Origin: Bacillus sp. REN3 | GTDB lineage: Bacteria; Bacillota; Bacilli; Bacillales; Cytobacillaceae | Length of the DNA stretch: 64,000 bases | Direction: 5' to 3' | NCBI RefSeq assembly: GCF_017912555.1 | Contig: NZ_JAERSD010000001.1 | Location: 74,796 to 138,795, forward strand | Shown here: positions 41,506 to 51,207 of the stretch, piece by piece | Position numbering within the stretch: position 1 is the first letter of the stretch | Layout: each line of letters starts with the position of its first letter | The notes under the pieces: generated by a model | The model's input: only the letters and a program-made list of their open reading frames with translations | Told to the model about the DNA's origin: nothing | Database searches by the model: none | Translations under genes and position numbers: made by a program

Positions 41506-41523
41506 TTAGTACCTAGTCTTAAT
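41506..41523 (+). promoter_or_regulatory. FapR operator
   Basis: TTAGTACCTAGTCTTAAT matches the known FapR operator pattern and covers the expected transcription start of fapR. FapR bound here represses the cluster until malonyl-CoA releases it. Confidence 0.85.
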
Positions 41524-41545
41524 AGCTCGGGCGGTGTATGTTTAA

Positions 41546-42115
41546 ATGAAGCGAAATAAAAAGGAACGGCAGTCATTGCTGGCTGAAACGATAAAGGAAA
41601 ATCCATTTATAACAGATGAAGAGTTAGCGGAAAAATTTTCAGTAAGCATCCAGACGATTCGGCTGGACAGGCTTGAACTTTCGATTCCTGAACTGCGTGA
41701 AAGGATCAAGAATGTTGCTGAGAAGCGGTTCGAAGATGAAGTCCGCTCGCTTCCGCTTGAAGAAGTAATTGGTGAAATCATAGATATTGAGCTTGATAAG
41801 AGTGCGATTTCGATACTTGATATAAAAAAGGAACATGTGTTTAAACGAAATAAAATCGCCAGGGGCCACCATTTATTTGCCCAGGCAAATTCGCTTGCAG
41901 TCGCTGTCATCAATGACGAACTAGCCTTGACCGCCAAATCGAGCATCCAATTCACAAGATCAGTGAAGGAAAACGAGAGGGTAATCGCTAAGGCAAGGGT
42001 CGTGAAAATCGATAATGACAACGGCAGGACATTTGTCGAAGTCAACAGCTATGTGAACAATGAGCTTGTATTCAGAGGCGATTTCGAGATGTACCGATCA
42101 AATTATGACAAGTAA
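41546..42115 (+). CDS. fapR: Transcription factor FapR, fatty acid and phospholipid repressor
   Basis: Malonyl-CoA-responsive repressor of lipid synthesis genes. The 189-residue protein has an N-terminal winged HTH (about 1-60, with [20 protein letters not shown]), a linker and a C-terminal hot-dog ligand domain ([18 protein letters not shown] near residue 108). It leads the fapR-plsX-fabD-fabG group and is autoregulated by the box just upstream. The ribosome-binding site (gggcggtg) is moderate. Confidence 0.96.
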   Translation: MKRNKKERQSLLAETIKENPFITDEELAEKFSVSIQTIRLDRLELSIPELRERIKNVAEKRFEDEVRSLPLEEVIGEIIDIELDKSAISILDIKKEHVFKRNKIARGHHLFAQANSLAVAVINDELALTAKSSIQFTRSVKENERVIAKARVVKIDNDNGRTFVEVNSYVNNELVFRGDFEMYRSNYDK

Positions 42116-42127
42116 GGGATGAAAGCA

Positions 42128-43126
42128 ATGAGGCTTGCAGTAGACGCGATGGGCGGAGATCATGCACCAAAGGAAATCGTCCTCGGAGCAATGAAGGCAG
42201 TTGAAAAATATAGTGATATACATATTATCCTTGTAGGAGATGAAAAGCGGATCAGAGAGCATCTGGCGATTGAAGAAAGGATCGAGATTCTTCATACAGA
42301 AGAAGTCATACTAGGTACAGATGAACCTGTAAGGGCTGTTCGCAGGAAAAAGAATGCATCGATGGTGCTCGCTGCCCGGCAGGTTGCGGATGGCCTAGCT
42401 GATGCATGCATATCCGCAGGGAATACCGGGGCCCTGATGGCTTCGGGTCTGTTTGTTGTCGGCAGGATCGACGGGATTGAACGGCCGGCGCTTGCTCCGA
42501 CACTCCCGACTGTTGGCGGTGAAGGATTCTTGCTGCTCGACGTCGGAGCCAATGCCGATGCCAGGCCGGAACATCTTCTTCAATATGCAATCATGGGATC
42601 CATTTACTGCGAAAAAGCAAGAGGGATTGCCAGCCCGCGTGTCGGATTGTTGAACATAGGCACGGAGGAGAAAAAAGGGAATGAACTTGTCCGGAATACA
42701 TATGGATTGCTGAAAGGTGCTGACATCAATTTTATCGGCAATGTCGAGGCGAGGGATTTGCTTGAGGGTGCAGCCGATGTAGTCGTAGCCGATGGCTTCA
42801 CAGGCAATATGGTGCTCAAGACAATCGAAGGGACAGCGATGTCCGTTTTCAAAATGCTGAAGACTGCGCTGACTTCAAGCTTCAAGTCAAAGATGGCTGC
42901 AGCAATCTTGAAACCGGATCTTGTTGATCTCAAGAACAAGATGGATTATACCGAGTATGGTGGAGCCGGTCTGTTTGGATTGAAGGCCCCTGTGATAAAA
43001 GCACATGGATCTTCAGATGCCAATGCTATGTTCAATTCCATTCGCCAAGCGCGTGAAATGGTCGAAAAGAACGTATCCGAAACAATCAGGACCGCAATCG
43101 AAAAGACTCAAGAACTGAATCAATAA
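42128..43126 (+). CDS. plsX: Phosphate acyltransferase PlsX
   Basis: Peripheral membrane enzyme that turns acyl-ACP into acyl-phosphate for PlsY. The 332-residue protein starts [16 protein letters not shown] and includes [17 protein letters not shown] near residue 60, [11 protein letters not shown] near 98 and [15 protein letters not shown] near 290. Start chosen at ATG 42128, since taaggg then lies upstream at workable spacing; ATG 42119 would add three residues and abut the site. It follows fapR by 12 bases. Confidence 0.96.
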   Translation: MRLAVDAMGGDHAPKEIVLGAMKAVEKYSDIHIILVGDEKRIREHLAIEERIEILHTEEVILGTDEPVRAVRRKKNASMVLAARQVADGLADACISAGNTGALMASGLFVVGRIDGIERPALAPTLPTVGGEGFLLLDVGANADARPEHLLQYAIMGSIYCEKARGIASPRVGLLNIGTEEKKGNELVRNTYGLLKGADINFIGNVEARDLLEGAADVVVADGFTGNMVLKTIEGTAMSVFKMLKTALTSSFKSKMAAAILKPDLVDLKNKMDYTEYGGAGLFGLKAPVIKAHGSSDANAMFNSIRQAREMVEKNVSETIRTAIEKTQELNQ

Positions 43127-43147
43127 CGTAATAAAGGAGAATCATTC

Positions 43148-44095
43148 ATGGGGAAAATCGCGTTTTTGTTTCCAGGCCAGGGATCCCAAGCAACAGGGAT
43201 GGGGAAGGCCCTTGCTGCTACTGAACAAATCGTCTCTGAAACTTTCAAAAAAGCAGACGAAGTGCTTGGCGAAAACTTGAGCGGCCTGATTTTTGAAGGT
43301 CCACAGGAAAAATTGACTTTGACAGTCAACGCACAGCCTGCATTGCTCACGACAAGCATCGCCATCCTGGCATATTTCAGACAGTTTGGCTTTGAGCCGG
43401 ATTATACTGCAGGCCACAGTCTCGGGGAATACTCAGCCCTTGTCGCCTCTGGAGCGATTTCTTTCGAGGATGCAGTATACGCTGTCAGGAAACGTGGGGA
43501 GCTTATGGAAGAAGCTGTCCCAAATGGCGAGGGAACGATGGCTGCGGTGCTTGGCATGGATCGTGAAAAGCTGAAGGAAGTGACCGGGGCGGTTACTGCC
43601 GGCGGGAATCCAGTCCAGCTTGCGAATTTGAATTGTCCTGGACAAATCGTGATTTCCGGATCGAAAAAAGGGGTTGAAGAAGCTGCAGGGAAAGCCCGTG
43701 AAGCTGGAGCGAAGCGGGTCATCCCGCTTGATGTCAGCGGCCCTTTCCACTCAATACTGATGAAGCCTGCAGCCGAAAGGTTTGAAGCCGTTCTTGACAG
43801 CATCAAACTTAGCGACGCAGCTATTCCCGTCATAGGAAATGTTACAGCAGAAGAGGTCACGGAGGCCTCTGAGATTAAAAAGAGATTGGTCGAACAGCTT
43901 TACTCACCTGTTTTATGGGAGGATTCAGTTGCCAGGATGATCGCGCTTGGTGTCGATACTTTCATCGAGATTGGTCCAGGCAAAGTGCTGACGGGACTGG
44001 TGAAAAAGGTAGACCGTTCTGTACGCACATTTGCCATCAGCGATCGGGAAACATGCGACGCAGCAGTAGCTGCCTTGAAGGAGGGGTCAGAATGA
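43148..44095 (+). CDS. fabD: Malonyl-CoA:ACP transacylase
   Basis: Loads malonyl groups onto acyl carrier protein. The 315-residue protein begins with [15 protein letters not shown] and carries the nucleophile Ser in [14 protein letters not shown] near residue 92 and the active-site His in GPFHSILM near 200. The ATG at 43148 follows aaaggag. It overlaps fabG by ATGA. Confidence 0.96.
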   Translation: MGKIAFLFPGQGSQATGMGKALAATEQIVSETFKKADEVLGENLSGLIFEGPQEKLTLTVNAQPALLTTSIAILAYFRQFGFEPDYTAGHSLGEYSALVASGAISFEDAVYAVRKRGELMEEAVPNGEGTMAAVLGMDREKLKEVTGAVTAGGNPVQLANLNCPGQIVISGSKKGVEEAAGKAREAGAKRVIPLDVSGPFHSILMKPAAERFEAVLDSIKLSDAAIPVIGNVTAEEVTEASEIKKRLVEQLYSPVLWEDSVARMIALGVDTFIEIGPGKVLTGLVKKVDRSVRTFAISDRETCDAAVAALKEGSE

Positions 44096-44835
44096 GACTG
44101 GAAGGAAAGATAGCACTTGTCACGGGAGCGGCCCGTGGAATCGGACATGAAATTGCTTTAGAACTTGCCAGGGAGGGTGCATCCGTTGCCGTCAATTATG
44201 CAGGCAGTGAAGCAAAAGCTCAGGCTTTGGCTGATGAAATCAAAGCGATGGGACGGGAGGCCTTTGCCATTCAGGCCGATGTTTCGAATTCAGAATCGGT
44301 CACTGGAATGGTCAAGGAAACGATCGATCGTTTCGGCAGGCTCGATATACTGGTAAATAACGCAGGGATAACAAAAGACAACTTGTTGATGCGCATGAAG
44401 GAATCCGAATGGGATGATGTCATCAACATCAACCTGAAGGGCGTCTTCCTTTGCACGAAAGCTGTCACGAGGCAGATGATGAAACAGCGTAGCGGCAGGA
44501 TCGTCAATATTTCTTCCATTGTCGGCGTCAGCGGCAATGCTGGCCAAGCTAACTATGTTGCTGCCAAAGCAGGTGTCATCGGATTGACGAAGACATCTGC
44601 AAAAGAGCTTGCGTCTAGAGGGATTACTGTCAATGCAGTAGCCCCAGGTTTCATTACGACGGATATGACCGATAAGCTCGGCGAAGAAGTAAAGGAAGAA
44701 ATGCTCAAGCAAATCCCGTTGGGTCGTTTCGGGAATCCGAAGGACATTGCTAGGACAGTTGTGTTCCTTGCCTCGGAAGACAGCAGTTACATGACCGGCC
44801 AGACGCTTCATATTGATGGGGGCATGGTCATGTGA
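44092..44835 (+). CDS. fabG: 3-oxoacyl-ACP reductase FabG
   Basis: NADPH-dependent short-chain dehydrogenase that reduces 3-oxoacyl-ACP. The 247-residue protein has the cofactor motif TGAARGIG near residue 12, NNAG near 89, and the catalytic Ser (INISSIVG) and YVAAK pair near residues 140-158. The ATG at 44092 overlaps the fabD stop and has ggaggggtc upstream; a frame beginning at 43915 lies inside fabD and is rejected. Confidence 0.96.
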   Translation: MRLEGKIALVTGAARGIGHEIALELAREGASVAVNYAGSEAKAQALADEIKAMGREAFAIQADVSNSESVTGMVKETIDRFGRLDILVNNAGITKDNLLMRMKESEWDDVININLKGVFLCTKAVTRQMMKQRSGRIVNISSIVGVSGNAGQANYVAAKAGVIGLTKTSAKELASRGITVNAVAPGFITTDMTDKLGEEVKEEMLKQIPLGRFGNPKDIARTVVFLASEDSSYMTGQTLHIDGGMVM

Positions 44836-44888
44836 ATGGTGGGGGAAAACCCTGCTGGAAGTCCATTCAATAATCATCTGGACAGTCA

Positions 44889-44917
44889 TTTATTATTTCA
44901 TCAAAATCATCTATAAT
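44889..44917 (+). promoter_or_regulatory. Possible own promoter of acpP
   Basis: A perfect TATAAT at 44912-44917 with a weak -35 (tttatt, 44889-44894) at 17 bases, in the 105-base fabG-acpP gap. This would let ACP be made above the level of the FapR operon. Confidence 0.55.
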
Positions 44918-44940
44918 GGCTTGAGGGGAGGTGAACGAGC

Positions 44941-45174
44941 ATGGCAGATGTTTTGGAACGTGTAACAAAAATCATTGTTGACCGTTTGGGTGTAGATGAA
45001 TCTCAAGTAACTTTAGAAGCATCTTTCAAAGATGACCTTGGTGCTGATTCCCTTGATGTAGTTGAGTTGGTTATGGAATTGGAAGACGAATTCGACATGG
45101 AAATCTCTGATGAAGATGCAGAAAAAATCGCTTCAGTTGGTGACGCTGTAAACTACATAAATAGCAAAATGTGA
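44941..45174 (+). CDS. acpP: Acyl carrier protein
   Basis: Small acidic carrier of acyl intermediates in fatty acid synthesis. The 77-residue four-helix protein carries the phosphopantetheine Ser37 in [12 protein letters not shown]. gaggggaggtga precedes the ATG. Codons here are biased to common A/T-ending forms compared with its neighbours, consistent with high expression. A terminator follows about 20 bases later. Confidence 0.97.
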   Translation: MADVLERVTKIIVDRLGVDESQVTLEASFKDDLGADSLDVVELVMELEDEFDMEISDEDAEKIASVGDAVNYINSKM

Positions 45175-45194
45175 CTGTAGGATTTTATGTTAAG

Positions 45195-45224
45195 AAGCTC
45201 CGTTTTTTAAACGGGGCTTTCTTC
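45195..45224 (+). terminator. Terminator of acpP
   Basis: GCTCCGTTT (45197-45205) pairs with AAACGGGGC (45209-45217, one wobble), followed by tttctt. Confidence 0.8.
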
Positions 45225-45390
45225 TATGTAAAGAAGACCGGTACCGCGGGGCTGGGAATCGCCATTATCTTGCAGCATTTCCCTTTTTCCCGGGATCCAG
45301 GGCGAAAAAAACAAAGTTTTTTTGCTTTGAGGGCAATTTTTTTTGTAAACTGTTAGTAGTCTTAAATAATGAGCAAGGTGGAATAAAAAC

Positions 45391-46155
45391 ATGCGCAACA
45401 ATGAAAAGGTAAGCGATAAAAAAAATACCCGCGCAAAGGAAGGTAAATTCAAGGTTTTTCAGGCTCGGATTGGCATCCAATTTGAGAACGAAAAATTGTT
45501 GAAACAAGCCTTTACGCATTCATCCTATGTGAATGAGCATCGCAGGAAGCCGCATGAAGACAATGAGAGGCTGGAGTTCTTGGGAGATGCTGTCCTTGAA
45601 TTGACCGTATCCCATTTTTTATTCAAGAAGTATCCGATGATGTCAGAGGGAGAATTGACAAAGCTAAGGGCCGCAGTGGTATGCGAGCCGTCACTTGTTT
45701 CCTTTGCCAATGAACTTTCTTTTGGGAGCCTCGTGCTGCTTGGAAAGGGAGAAGAAATGACTGGCGGACGGACAAGGCCAGCTCTGCTGGCAGATGTTTT
45801 CGAAGCCTTCATCGGAGCTTTGTACCTGGACAAGGGGATCAGTACGGTAACAGCATTCCTCGAAGAAATCATGTTTCCGAAAATCGATGCCGGTGCTTTT
45901 TCTCATGTGATGGATTTTAAAAGCCAGCTGCAGGAACATGTCCAAAGGGATGGGGCAGGGAGCCTTGAATATAAGATTCTTAAGGAAATCGGCCCTGCCC
46001 ACAGCCGGGAATTCGAATCAAGGGTCTATTTGAACGGGGATGAGCTGGGGGCAGGGACGGGCAGGTCGAAGAAAGAAGCGGAGCAGCACGCAGCCCAAAT
46101 GGCACTGGAAAAGTTGAAAGCGCACATAGAGAAGGGCAGCCAGGAAAAAATTTAA
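45391..46155 (+). CDS. rnc: Ribonuclease III
   Basis: Double-strand-specific endoribonuclease for rRNA, scRNA and mRNA processing. The 254-residue protein has the signature [14 protein letters not shown] near residue 58, catalytic acidic residues in [14 protein letters not shown] near 131, and a C-terminal double-stranded-RNA-binding domain (about 175-245, KSQLQEHVQ to [13 protein letters not shown]). The N-terminal 20 residues are charged and less conserved. It leads rnc-smc-ftsY. Confidence 0.96.
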   Translation: MRNNEKVSDKKNTRAKEGKFKVFQARIGIQFENEKLLKQAFTHSSYVNEHRRKPHEDNERLEFLGDAVLELTVSHFLFKKYPMMSEGELTKLRAAVVCEPSLVSFANELSFGSLVLLGKGEEMTGGRTRPALLADVFEAFIGALYLDKGISTVTAFLEEIMFPKIDAGAFSHVMDFKSQLQEHVQRDGAGSLEYKILKEIGPAHSREFESRVYLNGDELGAGTGRSKKEAEQHAAQMALEKLKAHIEKGSQEKI

Positions 46156-46174
46156 CTGGAAAGGGAGAGCCATT

Positions 46175-49100
46175 TTGTTTTTAAAAAGATTAGATGTGGT
46201 CGGTTTTAAATCCTTTGCCGATAGGATTTCTGTAGAATTCGTTCCAGGTGTGACTGCAGTGGTCGGACCGAACGGAAGCGGCAAGAGCAATATTACCGAT
46301 TCCATCCGCTGGGTGCTGGGTGAGCAGTCGGCCAAATCGCTCCGCGGCGCAAAAATGGAGGATATCATTTTTGCCGGGAGTGACTCTAGAAAGCCGCTGA
46401 ACTTTGCGGAAGTGACTTTGACCTTGGACAACGATGACCAATCCTTGCCTCTCGATTACAGTGAAGTAAGTGTGACGAGACGGGTGTACCGGTCCGGCGA
46501 CAGCGAGTATTTGATCAATAAACAAACCTGCAGGCTAAAGGACATCGTCGATTTATTCATGGATTCCGGCCTTGGCAGGGAGGCCTTTTCCATAATAAGC
46601 CAGGGAAGGGTCGAAGAAATACTGAACAGCAAGCCCGAAGACCGCAGGACAATCTTTGAAGAGGCGGCAGGGGTTCTAAAATATAAATCCCGAAAAAAGA
46701 AAGCTGAACACAAACTCTTCGAAACTCAAGAGAACCTGAACCGGGTCACTGATATCCTCCATGAACTGGAAGGGCAGGTCGAGCCATTGAAAATCCAGGC
46801 CTCGATCGCTAAGGACTATCTTCAGCAGAAGGAAGAGCTCGAGAAAATCGAAGTGGCTTTGACAGCCTATGAAATCGAAGATCTGCATACCCGCTGGGAG
46901 CAGCTTTCAAAGCAGCTGGAGGAGCACAAAGAAAATGAACTCCGGCAATCAGCTGTTTTGCAAAAAAAGGAAGCTGAAATCGAAAAAATGCGGGACGAGC
47001 TGACTGCGCTTGACGAATCGGTCAGCGATTTGCAGAATGTCCTTCTCCACGCAAGCGAGGAGTTGGAAAAGCTGGAGGGAAGAAAGGAAGTCCTTAAAGA
47101 ACGGAAGAAAAATGCCTCGCAGAACAAGGGACAACTCGAAAGCAACATCAAAGAACTATCGGAGTCGATTTCCCGCCTTGAGAGCCAGAAGGTGGAATAT
47201 GAGCGTAATGTCGCCGAGCTTTCAAAAGCAGCGGCCGAATTGCAAAAGGAGCTCAAGGAAAAGCAAGAGAAGCTTACACTCTACAGTGAGGATGTCGAAC
47301 AGAAGATCGATTCAATCAAGAGTGATTACATCGAGGTATTGAATGAACAGGCCAGCGCGAGGAATGAAAGAGTCTACATTGAACAACAGCTTGAACAGCA
47401 GGAAGCAAAGGGATCAAGGCTTGACAGCGAGAATGACCGTTTCGTTTCCATCCGGGCTGATATAGAAGAAAAAAAAGCAGGGATTGAACAGCAGATTGCC
47501 TCTGTGCAGCAGGAGCTTGAACGGCAGGTCAAGTTGTATTTTGATGGGCAAAAAGAGTTGGAATCCCTGAAAAACTCTTATCAGAAGCAGGAGAAAATGC
47601 TATACCAGGCCTATCAGTACCTCCAGCAGGCAAAATCGAAAAAGGAAATGCTGGAGGAAATGGAAGAAGATTACTCAGGCTTCTTCCAGGGGGTTAAAGA
47701 GGTACTGAAGGCAAGGAAGGATAAACTTAAAGGCATCGAGGGTGCGATTGCAGAGTTGGTCCAGGTTCCGAAGCAATATGAGATTGCAATCGAAACAGCT
47801 CTTGGCGGCGCAATGCAGCACATTGTTGTCCAGAATGAAGAAAACGCCAGGACGGCAATCCAATACTTGAAGCAAAAGTCATTCGGACGGGCTACTTTCC
47901 TGCCGATGAGCATCATCAAAGGCAAGTCGCTTGGAGCGTCGCAGCTGGCATCGCTTTCTAGCCACGCATCCTATGTCGGCACTGCAGCAGACTTGATCCA
48001 GTATGACAAGCGATTTGCAGAAGTCATCAGGAACCTACTTGGCAATGTTGTTGTCGCTGCCGATTTGAAAGGCGCGAATGAGATAGCAAGGCTACTTCAG
48101 TATCGAAGCAGGATTGTCACCCTTGAAGGAGATGTTGTCAACCCTGGTGGATCGATGACTGGAGGTGCTGTCAAACAAAAGTCTTCCTCCCTGCTTAGCC
48201 GAAAAGGAGAGCTCGAGGACTTGACCAGCAAGCTGGCAGACATGGAAGAAAAGACTGGCTTGCTTGAGAAAAAAGTCAAATCGCTTAAAGCTGCGATTCA
48301 GGCTGGAGAGACAAAGCAGGAGGAACTGCGGAAAAAAGGCGAAAACCTGCGCCTTAAGGAACAAGCTCTAAAAGGCGATCTGCGTGAAGTGGAACTTGAA
48401 CAGAAAAATATTAACGAACGATTATCCGTGTACGATTCTGAAAAAGTCCAGATTGTCACGGATAAAGCCAGACTTGAAGCAAGGCTGGCCGAACTTTCGA
48501 AGCTCCTGGACAAATACCACGATCAGCTGAGTGGATTCGATTCCGAAATCGCCAGGCTTACAGAGTTGAAGAATTCGAACTCGACTTCAAGGGAAAGCCT
48601 CGCTGCTGGAATCAGCGAATTGAAAATCAGCCTTGCTGCGAAGAAGGAGCAGCTTACCCACGCGAATGAAAAGCTGGATTCTGTCATCCTGCAAACAAGG
48701 GAGCAATCGAAGAAACTGAAGGTTTTCAAGGAGGACCTGGCGTTGCTCTCTTCCGAGATGACTGACAGTTCTTCAGGAGAAGTCCAGTTGGAAGAGGCTG
48801 CGAAGCAGAAGCTCAAAGACAAGAATGAAACAATCAAATTGATTGGTGAAAGGAGGGCAGAGCGTCTCGAACGCCAGACAAGGCTTGAAGATCTCGAACT
48901 TGAAGCGAAAGAGGCAAGGAGGCTCCTCAAAGGAGTCAGCGAGGTCCTTAAGGACGAGGAAGTAAAGCTCAATAGGCTTGATGTTGAACTTGACAACAGG
49001 CTTGCCCATCTGCGGGAAGAGTATCTCCTTTCATATGAAGCCGCTAAAGAGCAATATCCATTGACAATCCCTCCCGAAGAGGCGAGGAGGAAAGTGAAGC

Positions 49101-49741
49101 TGATCAAACTGGCAATCGAGGAGCTCGGCACTGTCAACCTTGGAGCAATAGAAGAATATGAAAGAGTTTCGGAGCGCTATGAATTTTTACTGGAACAAAA
49201 AACTGACCTTCAGGAAGCAAAGGATACATTGTTCCTTGTAATCGAGGAAATGGATGGTGAAATGAAGAAACGGTTCGAACAGACCTTCACTGCGATTCGT
49301 TCCCACTTTGAATCCGTGTTCCAGGCTTTGTTTGGCGGCGGGAGAGCTGATTTAAAGCTTACTCAGCCGGAGGATCTCCTGAACACAGGAGTTGAAATCG
49401 TTGCCCAGCCTCCAGGAAAGAAGCTGCAGAACCTTGGGCTCCTTTCGGGAGGGGAGCGTGCGCTGACAGCCATCGCGCTGCTGTTCTCTATCCTGAAGGT
49501 CCGGCCAGTGCCATTCTGCATTCTTGATGAAGTCGAAGCAGCGCTTGATGAAGCGAATGTCCACCGTTTCAGCCAGTATTTGAAAAAATTCAGTGCCGAA
49601 ACGCAGTTCATTGTCATCACCCACCGCCAGGGAACGATGGAGGGGGCGGATGTCCTCTATGGAGTGACAATGCAGGAATCAGGTGTATCCAAGCTTGTTT
49701 CGGTTCGGCTAGAGGAATCTAAGGAGCTTGTAAAATCGTAA
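46175..49741 (+). CDS. smc: Chromosome condensation ATPase SMC
   Basis: Forms the condensin ring with ScpA and ScpB to organise and separate chromosomes. The 1188-residue protein has an N-terminal Walker A (GPNGSGKSNITD near residue 32), a long coiled coil (about 170-500), the hinge (about 510-670), a second coiled coil, and a C-terminal head with the signature LLSGGERALTAIALL and Walker B CILDEVEAALDEAN. The start is a TTG at 46175 after aagggagag, giving MFLKRLDVVGFKSFAD, the conserved N-terminus. Confidence 0.97.
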   Translation: MFLKRLDVVGFKSFADRISVEFVPGVTAVVGPNGSGKSNITDSIRWVLGEQSAKSLRGAKMEDIIFAGSDSRKPLNFAEVTLTLDNDDQSLPLDYSEVSVTRRVYRSGDSEYLINKQTCRLKDIVDLFMDSGLGREAFSIISQGRVEEILNSKPEDRRTIFEEAAGVLKYKSRKKKAEHKLFETQENLNRVTDILHELEGQVEPLKIQASIAKDYLQQKEELEKIEVALTAYEIEDLHTRWEQLSKQLEEHKENELRQSAVLQKKEAEIEKMRDELTALDESVSDLQNVLLHASEELEKLEGRKEVLKERKKNASQNKGQLESNIKELSESISRLESQKVEYERNVAELSKAAAELQKELKEKQEKLTLYSEDVEQKIDSIKSDYIEVLNEQASARNERVYIEQQLEQQEAKGSRLDSENDRFVSIRADIEEKKAGIEQQIASVQQELERQVKLYFDGQKELESLKNSYQKQEKMLYQAYQYLQQAKSKKEMLEEMEEDYSGFFQGVKEVLKARKDKLKGIEGAIAELVQVPKQYEIAIETALGGAMQHIVVQNEENARTAIQYLKQKSFGRATFLPMSIIKGKSLGASQLASLSSHASYVGTAADLIQYDKRFAEVIRNLLGNVVVAADLKGANEIARLLQYRSRIVTLEGDVVNPGGSMTGGAVKQKSSSLLSRKGELEDLTSKLADMEEKTGLLEKKVKSLKAAIQAGETKQEELRKKGENLRLKEQALKGDLREVELEQKNINERLSVYDSEKVQIVTDKARLEARLAELSKLLDKYHDQLSGFDSEIARLTELKNSNSTSRESLAAGISELKISLAAKKEQLTHANEKLDSVILQTREQSKKLKVFKEDLALLSSEMTDSSSGEVQLEEAAKQKLKDKNETIKLIGERRAERLERQTRLEDLELEAKEARRLLKGVSEVLKDEEVKLNRLDVELDNRLAHLREEYLLSYEAAKEQYPLTIPPEEARRKVKLIKLAIEELGTVNLGAIEEYERVSERYEFLLEQKTDLQEAKDTLFLVIEEMDGEMKKRFEQTFTAIRSHFESVFQALFGGGRADLKLTQPEDLLNTGVEIVAQPPGKKLQNLGLLSGGERALTAIALLFSILKVRPVPFCILDEVEAALDEANVHRFSQYLKKFSAETQFIVITHRQGTMEGADVLYGVTMQESGVSKLVSVRLEESKELVKS

Positions 49742-49759
49742 AGGAGAGGGGATGGAACC

Positions 49760-50755
49760 GTGAGTTTTTTTAAGAAGCTGAAAGAAAAATTTACAAACCA
49801 GACTGAGAGTGTCAGCGATAAATTCAAAGTAGGACTGACAAGGACAAGGGATAACTTCTCGAATAAGGTGAACGATCTCGTATCCCGCTACCGGAAAGTC
49901 GATGAGGAATTCTTTGAGGAGCTGGAAGAAATTCTTATCCAGGCAGATGTCGGTTTTGAGACCGTCATGGAACTCGTTGAGGAGCTAAAGAAAGAAGTGA
50001 AACGCCGCAATATCCAGGACCCAAAAGAAGTGCAGGATGTCATCTCCGAAAAACTCGTTGATATTTATCAGGGAGGGAACGATCGTTCCTCCACGCTCGA
50101 TATCCAGGAAGACGACCTGACAGTCATCCTGTTTGTCGGAGTCAATGGGGTCGGTAAAACGACGACAATCGGCAAGCTTGCCCACAAGTTCAAAAGCGAA
50201 GGGAAAAAGGTCCTGCTAGCAGCTGGGGATACCTTCAGGGCGGGAGCGATCGAACAACTCGAAGTATGGGGCGAGAGGGTTGGCGTCGATGTCATTAAAC
50301 AGGCTGAAGGATCCGATCCTGCAGCCGTCATGTATGATGCCGTCCGGGCTGCAAAATCCCGCAGTGTCGATATCCTGATTTGCGACACAGCTGGGCGGCT
50401 CCAGAACAAGGTCAATTTGATGAAGGAGCTCGAGAAGGTCAAGCGAGTCATCGAGCGTGAGATTCCCGGTGCCCCGCATGAAGTCCTGCTAGTACTTGAT
50501 GCGACAACTGGCCAAAATGCGTTGGTCCAGGCGAAAACTTTCAAGGAAGCCACAGACGTGAGTGGAATCGTCTTGACAAAACTTGATGGCACCGCAAAGG
50601 GGGGGATTGTCATCGCGATCCGCAAGGAATTGGATATTCCGGTCAAATTCGTTGGCCTTGGGGAAAAAATGGATGATCTGCAGGAGTTCGATCCTGAAAA
50701 ATATGTTTACGGTCTATTTGCTGATGCTGTCGAGAAGGAAGAAATAGCCGAATAA
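49760..50755 (+). CDS. ftsY: Signal recognition particle receptor FtsY
   Basis: SRP receptor GTPase on the membrane that docks Ffh-ribosome complexes to SecYEG. The 331-residue protein has only a short charged N-terminal part instead of a long acidic domain, then an N domain and a G domain with GVNGVGKTTTIGKLA near residue 131, DTFRAGAIEQL, DTAGRLQNK and TKLDGTAKGG near 274. The GTG start at 49760 follows ggagagggg, 18 bases after smc. Confidence 0.96.
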   Translation: MSFFKKLKEKFTNQTESVSDKFKVGLTRTRDNFSNKVNDLVSRYRKVDEEFFEELEEILIQADVGFETVMELVEELKKEVKRRNIQDPKEVQDVISEKLVDIYQGGNDRSSTLDIQEDDLTVILFVGVNGVGKTTTIGKLAHKFKSEGKKVLLAAGDTFRAGAIEQLEVWGERVGVDVIKQAEGSDPAAVMYDAVRAAKSRSVDILICDTAGRLQNKVNLMKELEKVKRVIEREIPGAPHEVLLVLDATTGQNALVQAKTFKEATDVSGIVLTKLDGTAKGGIVIAIRKELDIPVKFVGLGEKMDDLQEFDPEKYVYGLFADAVEKEEIAE

Positions 50756-50792
50756 CCTTGATTTACCAAGGGATTGCTGTAAAGGCAGCAGC

Positions 50793-50821
50793 TTGACAGG
50801 AAGGGTTAACGTGTGTAAACT
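50793..50821 (+). promoter_or_regulatory. Promoter of ylxM-ffh
   Basis: TTGACA (50793-50798), 17 bases, TAAACT (50816-50821), about 43 bases before ylxM. Confidence 0.65.
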
Positions 50822-50863
50822 GTCATTATGTAAAGGTATTTCACTTAACATGGAGGAATCGGA

Positions 50864-51193
50864 ATGCTTGAAAAAACGAACCGCATGAACTATTTGTACG
50901 ATTTTTATCAGGCATTGTTAACTCCTAAGCAAAGCAGCTATATGGCCCTTTACTACCTCGATGATTATTCGCTCGGGGAAATCGCCGAAGAGTATGATGT
51001 CAGCCGGCAGGCTGTGTATGACAACATCAAACGCACTGAAGCGATGCTTGAGGAATATGAAGAAAAGCTGTTATTATTCGAGAAATTCCAGAAGCGCAGC
51101 GAGCTAGTATCGAAGATGAAGCAATTGCTGGGTGAAGGGAATGACAATCCGGCTCTATTGGAATTGATAGCCGAGCTTGAGAAATTAGACTAG
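50864..51193 (+). CDS. ylxM: YlxM/p13-like SRP-associated DNA-binding protein
   Basis: UPF0122 family protein that neighbours ffh throughout Firmicutes and, in streptococci, stimulates SRP GTPase activity. The 109-residue protein has a sigma-70 region-4-like helix-turn-helix (about 22-62, [23 protein letters not shown]) followed by a helical C-terminus. tggagga precedes the ATG. It ends 14 bases before ffh. Confidence 0.93.
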   Translation: MLEKTNRMNYLYDFYQALLTPKQSSYMALYYLDDYSLGEIAEEYDVSRQAVYDNIKRTEAMLEEYEEKLLLFEKFQKRSELVSKMKQLLGEGNDNPALLELIAELEKLD

Positions 51194-51207
51194 GGAGGCG
51201 GCATGGA

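Noticed and set aside
45171-45356. 61-codon open frame after acpP
   Set aside because: It passes through the acpP terminator hairpin and lacks a ribosome-binding site.
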